Program-made: the position numbers and the translations under genes
Notes under the pieces: generated by a model
The model's database searches: none
Told to the model about the DNA's origin: nothing
What the model saw: only the letters and a program-made list of their open reading frames with translations
Shown here: one piece after another, positions 62,539-64,000 of the stretch
How positions within the stretch are numbered: the first letter of the stretch is position 1
Layout: every line of letters starts with the position of its first letter
NCBI RefSeq assembly: GCF_030815855.1
Contig: NZ_JAUSXG010000001.1
Location: 4,712,001 to 4,776,000, forward strand
Direction: 5' to 3'
Source of the DNA: Variovorax paradoxus
GTDB lineage: Bacteria; Pseudomonadota; Gammaproteobacteria; Burkholderiales; Burkholderiaceae_C
DNA length: 64,000 nt

Positions 62539-64000
62539 TTACTTCTCGACGATTTTGAAATTCGCGACGCCGTAGACGTCGTTGCATGGGGTGTTGGGCG
62601 CGCACACCGGCTGGCCCAGCAAAGGCGACGGCCCCGTGCCGCGCGTGGCTTCGAGCGCCGCCAGCACGGGCAGCGGAAACTGCGGAAACACGCCGTCGTT
62701 CTTGACGCCCGAGGCGCTGAAGTCGCGCTCGTGCTCGCTCACGAGCACCGCGAACTGGTTGGTGCCGGCCGGGCCGCCCGCATCCATCGGCCAGGAGGCG
62801 CGCGGCAGCGAGAGCGGGCTGCCGGCGGTGATCTTGTTGTACTTGTCGAGCAGGTTCGGGAACAGCAAGAACATCTCGCCGCCGCTCGACAGCAAGAACA
62901 CGTAGACAAAACCTTCGCGCTTGCTGCGGACCTCGAAGGCCAGCTTGTCCTTGCCGATCGACACCTCGGGCTTCTTCGGCGTGGCCGTCACATCGAAGCC
63001 CGGCGCGGCGCCCGCGGCAAGCGACTGCAGCGAGTCGAGCGGCGTGCGGGGCAGCGATGGAGGAGGCGGTGGTGGTGGCGGAGGCGTCTCGGTCCCGCGG
63101 TTTTCGGGCGGCGGCGGAGGCGTCACGATCGCCTGCTTTGCACCGCCGTCGCCCTCCGCGCCCGGAGTGCGGCCCTGGTACCACCACCAACCGCCGCCCG
63201 CCACCACGGCGGCCACCGCCAGAGATGCGATGGCAGGCACGGCCTTGCTTTTTTTTCCAAAGCCGCCGCCATCGGGCCCCGGCGCGGAGGTCTTGCCGCG
63301 GCCGATGACCGTCGGCGCGTCGGCGTTGCTGCCGGTCTTGCGTGCGCCAGGGGAAGCTGGCGGCGAGGTGCGCGACACCGGCGCGATGCTGTGGCCCACT
63401 TCCAGATCGAGCGCGGCGCGGAACTCGGCCATCGACTGCGGTCGTGACTCGGGCCGCACGCCCAGCCCGGCGTCAATCGCCTGCAGCAGCCGCAGGCTGT
63501 AGCGCTGGCGCAGGATCTCGTTGCCCGCCAGCGGCACATAGCTGTCGGACAGCAGCCGCGCTACCGAAGGCGGCGGCGCGCGCCCGCACACCGCCACGTG
63601 CATCACGGCCGCGAGTGCATAGACATCGGTCCACGCGCCCTGCGACATGTCGGGCATCTCGGCGTACTGCTCGATGGGTGCGTAGCCGGGCTTGAGGATG
63701 ACGGTGATCGCCTGCGTCTTGTCGGTGATCACGCGGCGCGCGGCGCCGAAGTCGAGCACCACGGGCCGGCCCGAGCCTTCGAGCAGGATGATGTTGTCGG
63801 GCGCGATGTCGCGGTGGTAGCAGTTGGCGCCGTGCATCACCCCCAGCGCCTGCGTGACGCCGTCCATGATGCGGATCAGCCACGCCTCGTCCACGCCGGC
63901 GGGAATGGACACCAGCGCCTGGCGCAGCGTGTCGCCGCGGTAGAACGGCATCACCATGTAGGTGGTGCCGCGCTCCTGCCAGAAGCGGTAGACCTTCAGC
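62539..64000 (-). CDS. ppkA: T6SS Ser/Thr protein kinase (PpkA/Stk1-like), 5' part outside window
   Basis: About 487 C-terminal residues are visible; the start and most of the N-lobe lie beyond base 64000. The kinase domain shows the catalytic loop YHRDIAPDNIIL, DFGAARR and GYAPIEQYAEMPDMSQGAWTDVYA. A Pro-rich linker and one membrane helix (IASLAVAAVVAGGGWWWY) come next. The periplasmic part includes a PPPPPPPPP run and a DUF4384-like domain (EGFVYVFLLSSGGEMFLLFP). It probably phosphorylates the FHA protein, opposed by the PP2C at 29795-30589. Confidence 0.9.
   Translation of the reverse strand, partial: LKVYRFWQERGTTYMVMPFYRGDTLRQALVSIPAGVDEAWLIRIMDGVTQALGVMHGANCYHRDIAPDNIILLEGSGRPVVLDFGAARRVITDKTQAITVILKPGYAPIEQYAEMPDMSQGAWTDVYALAAVMHVAVCGRAPPPSVARLLSDSYVPLAGNEILRQRYSLRLLQAIDAGLGVRPESRPQSMAEFRAALDLEVGHSIAPVSRTSPPASPGARKTGSNADAPTVIGRGKTSAPGPDGGGFGKKSKAVPAIASLAVAAVVAGGGWWWYQGRTPGAEGDGGAKQAIVTPPPPPENRGTETPPPPPPPPPSLPRTPLDSLQSLAAGAAPGFDVTATPKKPEVSIGKDKLAFEVRSKREGFVYVFLLSSGGEMFLLFPNLLDKYNKITAGSPLSLPRASWPMDAGGPAGTNQFAVLVSEHERDFSASGVKNDGVFPQFPLPVLAALEATRGTGPSPLLGQPVCAPNTPCNDVYGVANFKIVEK

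Overview
The window is GC-rich DNA from a betaproteobacterium, most likely of the family Comamonadaceae (Variovorax-like). The evidence is the gene order tRNA-Tyr/Gly/Thr-tuf-tRNA-Trp-secE-nusG-rplKAJL-rpoB, a trpEGDC operon, and the make-up of the type VI secretion locus. No sequence search was run. All family names rest on recognised motifs and gene context.

Layout. (1) 1-9.2 kb, minus strand: the core transcription/translation cluster. Four tRNAs and EF-Tu lead into SecE, NusG, ribosomal proteins L11, L1, L10 and L7/L12, and RpoB, whose 3' end lies outside the window. (2) 9.3-16.3 kb, minus strand: a tryptophan operon with a short leader peptide containing Trp-Pro-Trp, then trpE, a GxxExxY-family gene, trpG, a threonine aldolase, a LysE-type exporter, trpD, trpC and ung, with several ATGA overlaps. 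(3) 16.4-22.0 kb: single genes on both strands, namely a chalcone-isomerase-like exported protein, phosphoglycolate phosphatase, a DUF2383 (PA2169-like) protein, several small hydrophilic proteins, a crystallin-like lipoprotein and an orphan LuxR-type response regulator. (4) 22.2-64.0 kb: one large type VI secretion system (T6SS) locus.

The T6SS locus has a plus-strand arm: tssL, a short TssM-like gene, then tssA-tssB-tssC-hcp and a peptidoglycan-binding-like gene. tssJ lies on the minus strand between them, and a strong terminator closes the arm. It also has a 34-kb arm read wholly on the minus strand. In order of transcription this holds a Ser/Thr kinase (N-terminus outside the window), an MltA-type lytic transglycosylase, a sigma-factor-like protein, a one-pass membrane protein, a caspase-fold protein, a second Hcp, tagJ, tssE, tssF, tssG and clpV. 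Two VgrG modules follow. The first has VgrG, DUF2169-pentapeptide, pentapeptide, DUF3540 and a PAAR-like protein. The second has VgrG, DUF6484, DUF2169, a ketosynthase-fold protein without its active-site residues, a PAAR-like/VRR-NUC nuclease effector candidate and a DUF3396 immunity candidate. A HEAT-like protein, an FHA protein and a PP2C phosphatase end the arm.

How it may work together: TssBC, Hcp, VgrG and the PAAR-like proteins form the tube, sheath and spike. TssE/F/G/A form the baseplate, TssJ/L the membrane part, and ClpV recycles the sheath. The kinase, phosphatase and FHA protein make the known threonine-phosphorylation switch. The most unusual part is the 56.8-64.0 kb block, where the kinase, a sigma-like protein, a possible anti-sigma-like membrane protein and a caspase-fold protein sit in one operon. 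Three proteins of the locus (TssL, the kinase and the caspase-fold protein) appear to carry the same DUF4384-like C-terminal module. tssK and a full-length tssM are not in the window.
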